Source: an uncultured Eubacteriales bacterium (lineage in GTDB: Bacteria > Bacillota > Clostridia > Oscillospirales > Acutalibacteraceae). Taken from it: 32,547 bases of DNA. A model generated the notes under the pieces. It was given only the letters and a program-made list of their open reading frames with translations, made no database searches and was not told where the DNA came from. The position numbers were made by a program, and so were the translations under genes. Of the stretch, positions 1 through 8,032 are shown one piece after another. The DNA is taken from the NCBI GenBank assembly GCA_900317815.1, contig ONIC01000104.1, forward strand, positions 1 to 32,547, in the 5' to 3' direction. Positions within the stretch are counted from its first letter, which is position 1; each line of letters starts with the position of its first letter.

Positions 1-82
1 AAGGGAGTTGAGTGCAATATGACGAAAAGATGCAAGCAAGATGAGTGCTCAGTTCGTAGAACGTGATTTATTCAGTGGCTCC
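1..82 (-). repeat. Diverged copy of the GGAGCCACTGATTAAA palindromic repeat
   Basis: Bases 41-82 match the complement of the intact element at 28539-28596 at 36 of 42 positions, counted by eye. They include the blocks GAGTGCTCAG, ACGTGATTTA and TCAGTGGCTCC. The match covers one terminal repeat and the core. The remaining bases to the window edge (1-40) do not match the 28539 copy, so this copy may be a longer family member or a truncated one. The terminal repeat overlaps the 3' end of the phosphatase gene and encodes its last four residues (GATE) and its stop. The relationship is seen directly; calling it mobile is inference. Confidence 0.7.
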
Positions 83-619
83 TTTATATTCAAATTCAAT
101 CACGTCGCAGTTGCCGATGCCGTATGCGGCGTACTCTTCGTTTGTCATATCGTAAAAGTACGATCGGATAACTCGTGAGATCCCGTTGTGAGCCGCAAGA
201 AGATATACCTTGTCATCGTTTTTCAGCTCGTCAAGCAGGTTGTAAATGCGCGCCGCAAGGTGCAGCATAGTCTCGCCGCCGCCGTAGCTGTCGATGACAT
301 TCCCTTTTGCACGCCTGAACTCTTCACCGTTTCTCGCCGTGCCTTCAAATCTGCCGAAATTCTGCTCAATAAGACGAGGTTCGATCCTGCACGGTATGCC
401 TGTTTTCGCAGCGATGCGTTCCGCTGTTTCTTTTGCACGGATAAGCGGCGAGCAGAGTATCTCGTCAATATGATAATCTCCTGCACGAATGATCTCACCA
501 AGGCGATCGGCTTGCTTCTTTCCGTTTTCGGTCAAGCCGATATCGGTTGCACCGCAGATCTTGTTTTCAACATTCCAGAAGGTCTGTCCGTGGCGGGTAA
601 AATATATCTTTTTCATCAT
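68..619 (-). CDS. Histidine phosphatase family protein (phosphoglycerate mutase-like)
   Basis: This is a cytosolic phosphatase of the histidine phosphatase superfamily. Near the N-terminus it has the signature TRHGQTFWN, whose His takes the phosphate. Further on are ETAERIA (a typical acid-donor region) and the second catalytic His in LLAAHNGISRVI. At 183 aa it matches small bacterial members such as CobC- or GpmB-like phosphatases; the substrate cannot be read from sequence. The first ATG (619) overlaps the stop of the upstream gene as ATGA, so the two are translationally coupled; a second ATG follows immediately. The last residues (GATE) and the stop lie inside a repeat element, so the original C-terminus may have been replaced. 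Confidence 0.85.
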   Translation of the reverse strand: MMKKIYFTRHGQTFWNVENKICGATDIGLTENGKKQADRLGEIIRAGDYHIDEILCSPLIRAKETAERIAAKTGIPCRIEPRLIEQNFGRFEGTARNGEEFRRAKGNVIDSYGGGETMLHLAARIYNLLDELKNDDKVYLLAAHNGISRVIRSYFYDMTNEEYAAYGIGNCDVIEFEYKGATE

Positions 620-1947
620 ATCGTTACAAGCTCTTTTTCAATGATATCTCCGCTGAGAGTGCTGTCGGCAGTGGCTTTTATCTCGTTGTCGAGATTTTCT
701 CTTGCAACTGCGAGCATAAGCTTGATGCGGTTTTCCTGATTGACACGGGGTGCGCCGGGGTCGTAGTCGATAGCAACGATGTTTGCGCGCTCGTCTACCG
801 CCTTGATGCGTCTTATCATGCCTTTTCCGTTGATGTGGTTGGGCAGGCAGCCGAACGGCTGAGTGCAGACGATGTTGCCGTAGCCTGCTTCCGTAAGCTC
901 AAGCATTTCCGCTGTGAGCAGCCAGCCTTCTCCCATCTTCGAGCCGTAACCGATGACGCCGTCAACGAGTGACTTCGTGTGAGCGTAAGATGATGGAGCC
1001 TGGAAGCCGTGTGCAGCGACCGCCTTGATAAGGCTTGCTTCAAGCTTTGTGAAATACTGCATGAGAGTATTGACAACGCTGTACTTTATAGAGCTGCCGC
1101 CGTAAAGCTTGATATCCTCGAGCCGGTTGTCTACCTTGAACAGCATAAATCCCATGATGCCGGGAAGATTTACCTCACAGCCCTGAGATGCGAGAAACGC
1201 TTCAAGGTCGTTGTTTCCGAGCGCGGCATATTTAACGTAGATCTCTCCAACAACGCCGACCTTGATCTTCGGGATCTTCTTGATCTTGATCTCGGTGAAC
1301 GACTGTGCGATCTCGTCCATATTCTTGTCGATCTCTTTTGCTGTGAAGCCCTTGCCTTTGGCAAACTGCTCCGACAGTGCCGATATCCACTTTTCTACAA
1401 GACGCTGAGTTGCGCCGAGAGCCTGCTCGTAGGGCTGAATCTGATTGCGGAGCAGCATAAGCTCGTCTCCGTATACAAGACCTGCCGCAAAACGGCGAAG
1501 CATAGGTATAGTCAGTTTAAATCCCGGATTACTCTCAAGACCCGAGAGGTTGAGCGAGATCACGGGAACGCGCTCAAATCCTGCCTTAACGAGTGCCTTT
1601 CTCAGAAGATGGATGTAGTTTGAAGCACGGCAGCCGCCGCCCGTCTGAGTTATCATCAGAGCGACCTTGTTCGTGTCGTACTTACCGCTCTGGAGTGCGT
1701 GGATAAACTGCCCGATAACGAGCAGAGCGGGGTAACACGTATCGTTGTGAACGTATTTCAGACCTACCTGTGCGATCTCGGGACCTTTTGTATCGAGCAG
1801 CACCGTCTTATATCCGTAGTGCGTGAAAACGTTTCTTAGAATATTGAAATGGATCGGCGCCATCATCGGCAGGAGTATCGTGTACTCTTCCTTCATTTCT
1901 TTTGTAAATAACAAACGACCGTTCTTGTCGTATTCAAGCTTTGCCAT
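616..1947 (-). CDS. 2-hydroxyacyl-CoA dehydratase-related protein (COG3581-like), partner of the activase
   Basis: About 443 aa, resembling the C-terminal third of the roughly 1400-residue activase/dehydratase-like proteins of Firmicutes (2-hydroxyglutaryl-CoA dehydratase D-component-like, COG3581). Visible features are HNDTCYPALLVIGQFI and TQTGGGCRASNY, with Cys residues that could bind an Fe-S cluster, and FGCLPNHINGKGMIR near the C-terminus. I chose the ATG at 1947 because AAAGGAG lies 8 nt upstream; an in-frame GTG at 1965 would add six residues but overlaps that SD. It lies 162 nt downstream of the 967-aa activase and overlaps the phosphatase by 4 nt. No true dehydratase A/B subunits are present, so the substrate is unknown. 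The family placement is from recognition; function is inference. Confidence 0.75.
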   Translation of the reverse strand: MAKLEYDKNGRLLFTKEMKEEYTILLPMMAPIHFNILRNVFTHYGYKTVLLDTKGPEIAQVGLKYVHNDTCYPALLVIGQFIHALQSGKYDTNKVALMITQTGGGCRASNYIHLLRKALVKAGFERVPVISLNLSGLESNPGFKLTIPMLRRFAAGLVYGDELMLLRNQIQPYEQALGATQRLVEKWISALSEQFAKGKGFTAKEIDKNMDEIAQSFTEIKIKKIPKIKVGVVGEIYVKYAALGNNDLEAFLASQGCEVNLPGIMGFMLFKVDNRLEDIKLYGGSSIKYSVVNTLMQYFTKLEASLIKAVAAHGFQAPSSYAHTKSLVDGVIGYGSKMGEGWLLTAEMLELTEAGYGNIVCTQPFGCLPNHINGKGMIRRIKAVDERANIVAIDYDPGAPRVNQENRIKLMLAVARENLDNEIKATADSTLSGDIIEKELVTI

Positions 1948-2109
1948 GTACTTTTCTCCTTTCACGGAGTTGGATTAGTTGGTTTTATATGGAAACTTAT
2001 GGATGTATGTTTGATGTTCGCGGGAGGTGTTTTTTATCCGCCGATCGGCACATTGCCGCGCTCGTGCCTGCTTGGCTGCGGTGGGGTGGGTAAGGCGTTT
2101 GGAAATCTG

Positions 2110-5013
2110 TTACTTTTCTTCTCCGAGAGCTGCGAGCAGCGAACGGATCCTTATCTTTACGGCGCCGAGGTTCGTGATCTCATCGATCTTTATCTGTGTA
2201 TAGATTTTTCCCTCGCTTTCGAGAATATCACGCACCTCATCTGTGGTGATGGCGTCAACGCCGCAGCCAAACGATACGAGCTGCACGAGGTTCATATTCT
2301 TCTTGTCGGCAATGTAGCGCGCAGCGGCGTACAGTCTTGCGTGATATGTCCACTGGTTGAGTACCGTTGTCGGGAATTTGTCAACATGGCAGCTGACCGA
2401 ATCCTCCGAAATGACAGCAACGCCGAAGCTCGTTATCATGCGGTCAATGCCGTGGTTGATCTCCGGGTCAACGTGATAGGGACGGCCCGACAAAACGAAT
2501 ATAGGCTTGCCCTCTTCCTCCGCCTTTGCGATGATCTCCGCACCCTTGCGGCGTATGCGCTCAAGGTGAGCGTCGTACTCTTTATACGCTGCGTCGGCTG
2601 CCTTCCTGACATCCTTCAAAGTGATATCGGGATAGTGCTTTTGAAGGATCTCTGTCAGCTTTTTCGGGAAATCCTTCTTCCTGTGTATTCCTACGTAATC
2701 CTTGATAAGCGTTATATTCTTTACGCTGTTCATATTGGCGCCGATAACCTCTGGATAGTACGCCACAACGGGACAGTTGTAGTGATTATCCGAGATACCC
2801 TCGTCAAAGTTGTACGACATACAAGGATAGAATATCGTATCGATGCCCATATCTATGAGCTTCTGAACGTGACCGTGAACGAGCTTCGCAGGGAAGCAGA
2901 TCGTATCGGACGGGATAGTCTTATTGCCCTTGGAATAGACCTTCTTATCGGATATTCCCGAGGTAACGACCTCAAATCCGAGGTTTGTAAAGAGCGTATG
3001 CCAGAAGGGGAGAAGCTCGTACATATTAAGTCCCATCGGAAGACCGAGTTTGCCGCGCGCCCCTTCCTTAGGTTCGTAGGATTTTAAGAGATCGAGTTTG
3101 TATTCATAGATATTTGCGCTCTTGTCGGGCGACTTTTTTGTTATCGGACGTTCGCAGCGGTTGCCTGCGATAAAGCGGCGTCCGTCGGCGAATGTATTTA
3201 TGGTAAGGCGGCAATTATTCTGACACATACCGCAGTTTGCGACCTTGATGTCGTGCTTGAAGTCCTTGAGAGCGGCGGTATCGAGGATCGTGCTCTTGCG
3301 GTCGGTGCCGCGGCTGAGTGAGTAAAGCGCTGCGCCGTAAGCTCCCATAAGACCCGAGATGACGGGGCGGACAACGTTTGTTCCCATTTCCATCTCAAAA
3401 GCGCGCAGAACGGCGTTATTAAGGAATGTGCCGCCCTGAACTACGATCTTTCTGCCAAGCTGATCGGGACTTGATGTTCTGATTACCTTATAAAGCGCGT
3501 TCTTGACTACGCTGAGTGAAAGACCTGCCGAGATATCTTCTATAGTTGCGCCGTCCTTCTGCGCCTGCTTGACAGAGCTGTTCATAAACACTGTGCAGCG
3601 TGAGCCGAGGTCTACAGGGTGTTTTGCGAAAAGGCCTTTAGTCGCAAATTCTTCGATCGAGTAGCCGAGAGCGTTTGCAAACGTCTGCAGGAACGAGCCG
3701 CAGCCCGATGAACATGCTTCGTTCAGGAAAATATTGTCGATAGCTCCGTTGTGGATCTTGAAGCACTTGATATCCTGACCGCCTATGTCGATGATGAATT
3801 CAACATCGGGCATAAAATCCTTTGCAGCGGTGAAATGAGCAACTGTTTCAACGATGCCGTAGTCTACGCAGAATGCATTTCTGACGATCTCCTCGCCGTA
3901 ACCTGTGACAGCGCTGCCTGCAATGTCGATGTCGGGGCATTTTTTATATACCTCTTCGAGGAACGACTTGATGATCGGAACAGGGTTGCCGCTGTTTGAA
4001 AGGTACTTGCTGAAAAGCAGCTCCTTATTCTCGCTGATAACAACGCCCTTTACGGTCGTTGAGCCGGCGTCTATGCCGATGAATGCCTTGCCCTTGTAGG
4101 AGCTGATATCTTTTCCCTTGATATCGGCTTTGCTGTGGCGGGACACGAAATCGTTATATTCCTTTTTATCTTTGAAAAGCGGCTGGTTGAATGCGAAATT
4201 ACCGCTTCCCGTATACTTCGTTACCTTATTTATGACGCTTGAAAAGTCGATCGTGTTGTCGGCGCAGAGTGCCGCACCCATAGCTACGAAGTAGAGAGAA
4301 TTGTCGGGGCAGGTTCCCTTTGTATCGAGTACCTTGTCGAACTGACGGCGAAGCTCAGACATAAATGTGAGCGGACCGCCGAGATATACGATGTTGCCCT
4401 CGATCTCGCGTCCCTGCGCAAGACCCGATACGGTCTGATTTACAACAGCAGCGAAGATACTCTCCGCAATATCGCTCTTTCTTGCACCCTGATTAAGAAG
4501 CGGCTGGATATCGGTCTTTGCGAACACTCCGCAGCGTGATGCGATCGTGTAGGTCTTCTCATGCTGCTGAGCAAGCGCGTTGAACTCCTCGATATCGACG
4601 TTGAGCAGCGTTGCCATCTGGTCGATGAACGCTCCCGTACCGCCTGCGCAAGTACCGTTCATACGGACTTCCATACCGCCCGAGAGGAAGAGGATCTTTG
4701 CGTCCTCGCCGCCCAGCTCTATTACAACGTCCGTGCCGGGAATAAACGTATTGACCGCAACACGGGTCGCATATACCTCCTGCACGAAGTCGAGGCTGCA
4801 GCTCTCTGCAACGCCCATTCCCGCAGAACCCGAAAGCGCAACGCACGCCTTGTCTGCGCCCTTGACGTTGAGGCGGACTGTGGAAAGGATCTCTCCGATC
4901 TTCTGTGTGATCTGAGAGTAATGTCTTTCGTAGCTTGAATATATAAGATTATTGCCGTCGTCCAGAACGGCACATTTGATAGTGGTAGAACCTATATCAA
5001 GACCTATTTTCAT
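2110..5013 (-). CDS. Double BcrAD/BadFG-type activase with C-terminal DUF2229-like domain
   Basis: 967 aa. It has two ASKHA-fold activase domains in tandem (about 1-255 and 308-570), each opening with a phosphate-binding motif (GLDIGSTTIK, GIDAGSTTVK). Each also carries the Cys pair that in HgdC-type activases bridges a 4Fe-4S cluster between subunits: C122 and C161 in domain 1, C434/C438 and C473 in domain 2. A four-Cys patch follows (NCGMCQNNC at about 593-601, plus C620), then a DUF2229-like region to the C-terminus. The family uses ATP to drive low-potential electron transfer to 2-hydroxyacyl-CoA dehydratases. Start: ATG with a G-rich SD (GGGGGAT) about 9 nt upstream. In many Clostridia this protein and the next gene's product form one polypeptide; here they are separate. 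The target enzyme is not in the window. Confidence 0.85.
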   Translation of the reverse strand: MKIGLDIGSTTIKCAVLDDGNNLIYSSYERHYSQITQKIGEILSTVRLNVKGADKACVALSGSAGMGVAESCSLDFVQEVYATRVAVNTFIPGTDVVIELGGEDAKILFLSGGMEVRMNGTCAGGTGAFIDQMATLLNVDIEEFNALAQQHEKTYTIASRCGVFAKTDIQPLLNQGARKSDIAESIFAAVVNQTVSGLAQGREIEGNIVYLGGPLTFMSELRRQFDKVLDTKGTCPDNSLYFVAMGAALCADNTIDFSSVINKVTKYTGSGNFAFNQPLFKDKKEYNDFVSRHSKADIKGKDISSYKGKAFIGIDAGSTTVKGVVISENKELLFSKYLSNSGNPVPIIKSFLEEVYKKCPDIDIAGSAVTGYGEEIVRNAFCVDYGIVETVAHFTAAKDFMPDVEFIIDIGGQDIKCFKIHNGAIDNIFLNEACSSGCGSFLQTFANALGYSIEEFATKGLFAKHPVDLGSRCTVFMNSSVKQAQKDGATIEDISAGLSLSVVKNALYKVIRTSSPDQLGRKIVVQGGTFLNNAVLRAFEMEMGTNVVRPVISGLMGAYGAALYSLSRGTDRKSTILDTAALKDFKHDIKVANCGMCQNNCRLTINTFADGRRFIAGNRCERPITKKSPDKSANIYEYKLDLLKSYEPKEGARGKLGLPMGLNMYELLPFWHTLFTNLGFEVVTSGISDKKVYSKGNKTIPSDTICFPAKLVHGHVQKLIDMGIDTIFYPCMSYNFDEGISDNHYNCPVVAYYPEVIGANMNSVKNITLIKDYVGIHRKKDFPKKLTEILQKHYPDITLKDVRKAADAAYKEYDAHLERIRRKGAEIIAKAEEEGKPIFVLSGRPYHVDPEINHGIDRMITSFGVAVISEDSVSCHVDKFPTTVLNQWTYHARLYAAARYIADKKNMNLVQLVSFGCGVDAITTDEVRDILESEGKIYTQIKIDEITNLGAVKIRIRSLLAALGEEK

Positions 5014-5267
5014 TTAGTACGATCCCCCAATTCTATGTACAATATATCGTTCCCAAAACAGATATTGTCTTCTTTTTGCACATCGGGAAAATGATGCAAT
5101 TCGCCTTTTATTCCTTATGTATTATACTAACATAATTCGACTTTTTAATTCTATTAAAGAATATAAAAAATTACCTGTTCAAATTTAGTCCTTTTAATAA
5201 AGAAAAAGAAGAAATGCCGCTCAATTATATATGTAATGCTGTCGGGAGGCTGTATCATAAATTTTTT

Positions 5268-5307
5268 AAGAAAACGTCCCCAAGCCGCTGTAAAACGGAT
5301 CGGGGAC
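5268..5307 (-). terminator. Terminator after the ABC permease gene
   Basis: GTCCCC (5276-5281) pairs with GGGGAC (5302-5307), with an inner CCG/CGG pairing. On the minus strand the stem is followed by GTTTTCTT. It lies about 47 nt past the permease stop. The U-tract is imperfect, so strength is uncertain. Confidence 0.5.
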
Positions 5308-5336
5308 TGTTGTTGTTTTCTCTTTAAGGAGTTTCG

Positions 5337-5351
5337 ATTTAATCAGCGGCT
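5337..5351 (-). repeat. Possible remnant end of the palindromic repeat
   Basis: On the minus strand, directly after the permease stop, AGCCGCTGATTAAATC matches the repeat end AGCCACTGATTAAATC with one mismatch. The similarity fades beyond it. Short matches of this kind can arise by chance; the support is that it sits, like the 41-82 copy, right at a gene 3' end in the same orientation. Confidence 0.3.
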
Positions 5352-5353
5352 TT

Positions 5354-7012
5354 TTAAAGCTCTTCCCATATTTTCTTTCCGTCGGTAGACAGGAAGAAAA
5401 GCTCGAGCAAAACGAGCGCAAAGAAGTAAACTATGCAGATACCGTATGCCCATACGGACGAGAAATCTTCAAGGTATGCGCTCGGAACTATTGCGAGAGT
5501 GAATGGGATAGCCGTGAGGAACATCGAAAGCAGCAGCGTAAAGATAACGCTGAGACTCTGCTTGATGACGGTGATCTCGTTTGTCCAGTCGAAACGGGGG
5601 AGCTTCAGATTAACGCAGACTCCGAGGAATCCCGAGAACAGGCAGGCGAGTATCGGAATGAATATTATGAACATTATATCGGCTGCCTTGAGCTTCAGCG
5701 TCAGCGCACTTGCAAGCGCCGTGAAGCATACGCCCGGCAGCGACACTATCGGAGCAAGCAGTGCTTTTGCAAAGAACACCTTCATCGGATTCAGCGGCGT
5801 CGATTTCAGTATCCATATCGTTTTGCCCTCGAGCGAGATCGTCGGGGCGGTGACGTCGTTGAGCGTACAGGAAAGCGCGAGCGACGAGCCGACTGCAAGC
5901 CCGATCAGGTTGGTAGACGCATCGGGGAACATTCGCGGCAGCCACTCCACGATAACAGAACCTCGCATAAGTATGCCGACCCCGAGCAGCAGCGCCATGA
6001 TCGTACTCATTCCCGCATTCATAACGTAGGAAGGCAGACTGAAGAAGTAGCCGACCTCCTTCTTTATGAGTGCAAGCTGTATATTGGTTCTCTTCAAAGG
6101 CTTGCGGACGTATTTTTTCTTTTTCATCGCCGTTTTGCGTGTGACGATCGAGGTGAAGTGGCGAGAAAGAAACAGCGCTGCAAGTAAGACTGCGGCAGCT
6201 GTTATTACTATGATGGGAATAATGCCGATAAATGCGACGTTCAGTCCACCAAGTTTTATACTGCACAGGCGGTTCGTTGCAAGACCGTACCAGTAGAGAA
6301 TATGCAGATGATGCTGCGTCCAGTCTCCGACCTTGTCGATGTCGTTCATCAGCGTTTCCATGATACCGCCGAAGTTGAGCGTGATATACGACAGAAAAGC
6401 GATCGTCAGAAATCCCAGCGTTACAGTCATAAGGTTCTTGTTAGGGATAAGCTTGGCGAGTTTTCCGAAAAGATATCCGAAAAAGCTCGACATAGATGTA
6501 ACGAGCATCGGTATAAGCAGCGCTGACAGAATGAAGTAGACAAACGTCAGCGGCGAGTAGCCGAAAAGCAGACCGTGCGCAACGCCGACAGGGAAAAAAA
6601 GCATATTTGTATAAACAAAATTGAGAAGATACAGCGCGATCATACGGCTGAGCATAACGTCGGACGGGTTGATCGGCATACTCAGAAGCAGCTCGTTGTC
6701 TTTTGCGTCGTAGAGATAGCTCTGAGCCGAGAATACTGTACCAATGAACGAGAACACTGCGGACGATACGAACGCCATCGGGAAAAACAGCCATTCGCAG
6801 CCCTTCTGTCCCATCTGAAAGCCGATAACCATTGCAAGACCGAAAGAGAACACCATCATAAATCCGAACGCGATCAGGATTATTGCTATGATGAACGCCG
6901 TTCCTATGTTGAATGACTGTCCCTTTGAGTTGCGTCCGCGCATGAAGGTTATCATTGACGAAATATCGCCGGTCAGCTTGATCTTCACAAGCTCAAAAAC
7001 AGTCTTAGACAT
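5354..7012 (-). CDS. ABC exporter permease subunit (ABC-2-like)
   Basis: 552-aa polytopic membrane protein with roughly ten to twelve hydrophobic stretches, starting near residue 35 after a basic N-terminus. Between them is a cytoplasmic Lys/Arg-rich stretch (KKKKYVRKPLKR) about midway. It contains the phrase YDAKDNELLLSMPI, common in this class of Firmicutes exporter permeases, which resemble ABC-2 proteins of unknown cargo. The start ATG overlaps the ATPase stop by 8 nt with GGAGG upstream, so the two subunits are co-translated and should form one transporter. Cargo cannot be predicted; candidates are peptides, lipids or drugs. The assignment rests on topology and partner, so the general role is firm and the substrate open. 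Confidence 0.85.
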   Translation of the reverse strand: MSKTVFELVKIKLTGDISSMITFMRGRNSKGQSFNIGTAFIIAIILIAFGFMMVFSFGLAMVIGFQMGQKGCEWLFFPMAFVSSAVFSFIGTVFSAQSYLYDAKDNELLLSMPINPSDVMLSRMIALYLLNFVYTNMLFFPVGVAHGLLFGYSPLTFVYFILSALLIPMLVTSMSSFFGYLFGKLAKLIPNKNLMTVTLGFLTIAFLSYITLNFGGIMETLMNDIDKVGDWTQHHLHILYWYGLATNRLCSIKLGGLNVAFIGIIPIIVITAAAVLLAALFLSRHFTSIVTRKTAMKKKKYVRKPLKRTNIQLALIKKEVGYFFSLPSYVMNAGMSTIMALLLGVGILMRGSVIVEWLPRMFPDASTNLIGLAVGSSLALSCTLNDVTAPTISLEGKTIWILKSTPLNPMKVFFAKALLAPIVSLPGVCFTALASALTLKLKAADIMFIIFIPILACLFSGFLGVCVNLKLPRFDWTNEITVIKQSLSVIFTLLLSMFLTAIPFTLAIVPSAYLEDFSSVWAYGICIVYFFALVLLELFFLSTDGKKIWEEL

Positions 7013-7718
7013 TTTTTTCCTCCAGTTCGAGGAATACTTCCTCCAAAGAGACGTTGCCCCTTACTTCATCGGTAGTCCCCGATGCGATCAGCCTGCCGCC
7101 GCTTATGATCGCGATCTTGTCACAGAGCTTTTCGGCTACCTCGAGGACGTGCGTTGAGAAAAAGACCGATGCGCCCTCCTTGCAGGCCTCTTTCATTTCC
7201 TCCTTCATACGGTGAGCAGCAACAGGATCAAGACCTACGAACGGCTCGTCAAGCAGAACGAGTTTCGGCTTGTGCATGAATGCCGAGATCAGAGCGAGCT
7301 TCTGCTTCATACCGTGAGAGTAGCTGTTGATCGGCTGGGCGAGGTCGCCCGTTATTCCGAACATATCGGCGAGCTTATGTATCTGACGGTCCCGCTCTTC
7401 GGGATTCATTCCGTAGATATCGGCAACGAAGTTCAGATATTTGATGCCCGGCATAAAATCGTAAAGATCGGGGTTGTCGGGAAGATATGAGAGCCTGCGC
7501 TTGCACTCTATCGGGTTTTCTTTGATGGAAATGCCGTCAACGAATATCTCGCCTTCCTCAAATTCCAGCAGACCGCAGCTGCATTTTATCGTTGTGGTCT
7601 TTCCCGCTCCGTTATGACCGATAAAGCCGTATATCTCACCTGCCTTGATCTCAAGGCTAAGGTCGTTAACAGCGAGCTTGTCGCCGTAGCGTTTTGTGAG
7701 GTGCTCGATTTTTAGCAT
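7005..7718 (-). CDS. ABC transporter ATP-binding protein
   Basis: 237-aa nucleotide-binding subunit. Walker A is GHNGAGKTTT, the ABC signature is the variant SHGMKQK, Walker B is LVLLDEPFVGLDP, and the switch His is in FFSTHVLEV. The layout matches CcmA/YhaQ-type exporter ATPases that pair with a separate permease. A strong SD (AAGGAGG) precedes the ATG, and a good promoter lies about 100 nt upstream at 7820-7849. The downstream permease overlaps by 8 nt, so this is a two-gene exporter operon. The C-terminus (VSLEEVFLELEEKN) is the usual tail of this group. No regulator gene is adjacent. Confidence 0.92.
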   Translation of the reverse strand: MLKIEHLTKRYGDKLAVNDLSLEIKAGEIYGFIGHNGAGKTTTIKCSCGLLEFEEGEIFVDGISIKENPIECKRRLSYLPDNPDLYDFMPGIKYLNFVADIYGMNPEERDRQIHKLADMFGITGDLAQPINSYSHGMKQKLALISAFMHKPKLVLLDEPFVGLDPVAAHRMKEEMKEACKEGASVFFSTHVLEVAEKLCDKIAIISGGRLIASGTTDEVRGNVSLEEVFLELEEKNV

Positions 7719-7819
7719 AAATGACCTCCTTACTGTGCGGAACTTGGTTAAAAACCTTGTCGCAAATTTGTTGATTTATCACAAAAATTTAAAACAAATA
7801 ATCCATAACTACAAATTTT

Positions 7820-7849
7820 ATTATAACACAACAAGATAAAAATTGTAAA
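7820..7849 (-). promoter_or_regulatory. Promoter of the ABC exporter operon
   Basis: On the minus strand, TTTACA (7844-7849) and TATAAT (7820-7825) are separated by 18 nt, close to the housekeeping consensus. They sit about 100 nt upstream of the ATPase start codon, in an AT-rich gap shared with the NERD gene. Confidence 0.7.
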
Positions 7850-7952
7850 GCGTTTATATGTAAATAAATACGGCTTTTGAATCATATAAAGTCTTTTAAC
7901 ATAGTTTTATTGCAGGAGTTTTTTGAAAAGGTGGAGAATATGTTAAAAAAAG

Positions 7953-7981
7953 TTGCAAGATATTTTCTATTGTGTTACAAT
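7953..7981 (+). promoter_or_regulatory. Promoter of the NERD-HRDC gene
   Basis: TTGCAA (7953-7958) and TACAAT (7976-7981) are spaced by 17 nt. Transcription would begin near 7988, downstream of the in-frame ATG at 7940. This favours the ATG at 8033 as the real start. Confidence 0.6.
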
Positions 7982-8032
7982 AAATATAAATTTAAATTTA
8001 AATTATTTAAACCGAATAAACGAGAGGTACGT

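Larger units (their letters stand above)
5014..5353 (-). promoter_or_regulatory. AT-rich intergenic region with promoter of the activase operon
   Basis: This 340-nt gap separates two minus-strand genes. A TATAAT on the minus strand (5121-5126) is a plausible -10 for the activase gene, giving a leader of about 100 nt, but no convincing -35 sits 17 nt upstream. The leader holds an imperfect dyad (TTGCATC and GATGTGCAA arms) of unknown meaning. The rest holds the permease terminator and a short repeat remnant, listed separately. I see no open frame with an SD here. Confidence 0.35.

Noticed and set aside
4559..4938. Overlapping open frames opposite the activase, trp and suf genes
   Set aside because: They lie in other frames of well-supported genes, lack SD sites and recognisable domains, and follow from the codon bias of the true gene.
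7877..8032. N-terminal extension of the NERD protein from ATG 7877 or 7940
   Set aside because: The best promoter (7953-7981) lies downstream of both ATGs, the extension is AT-rich and Lys/Phe-biased, and family members begin with MGIFDKM. The 7940 ATG does have a fair SD, so this is not absolute.
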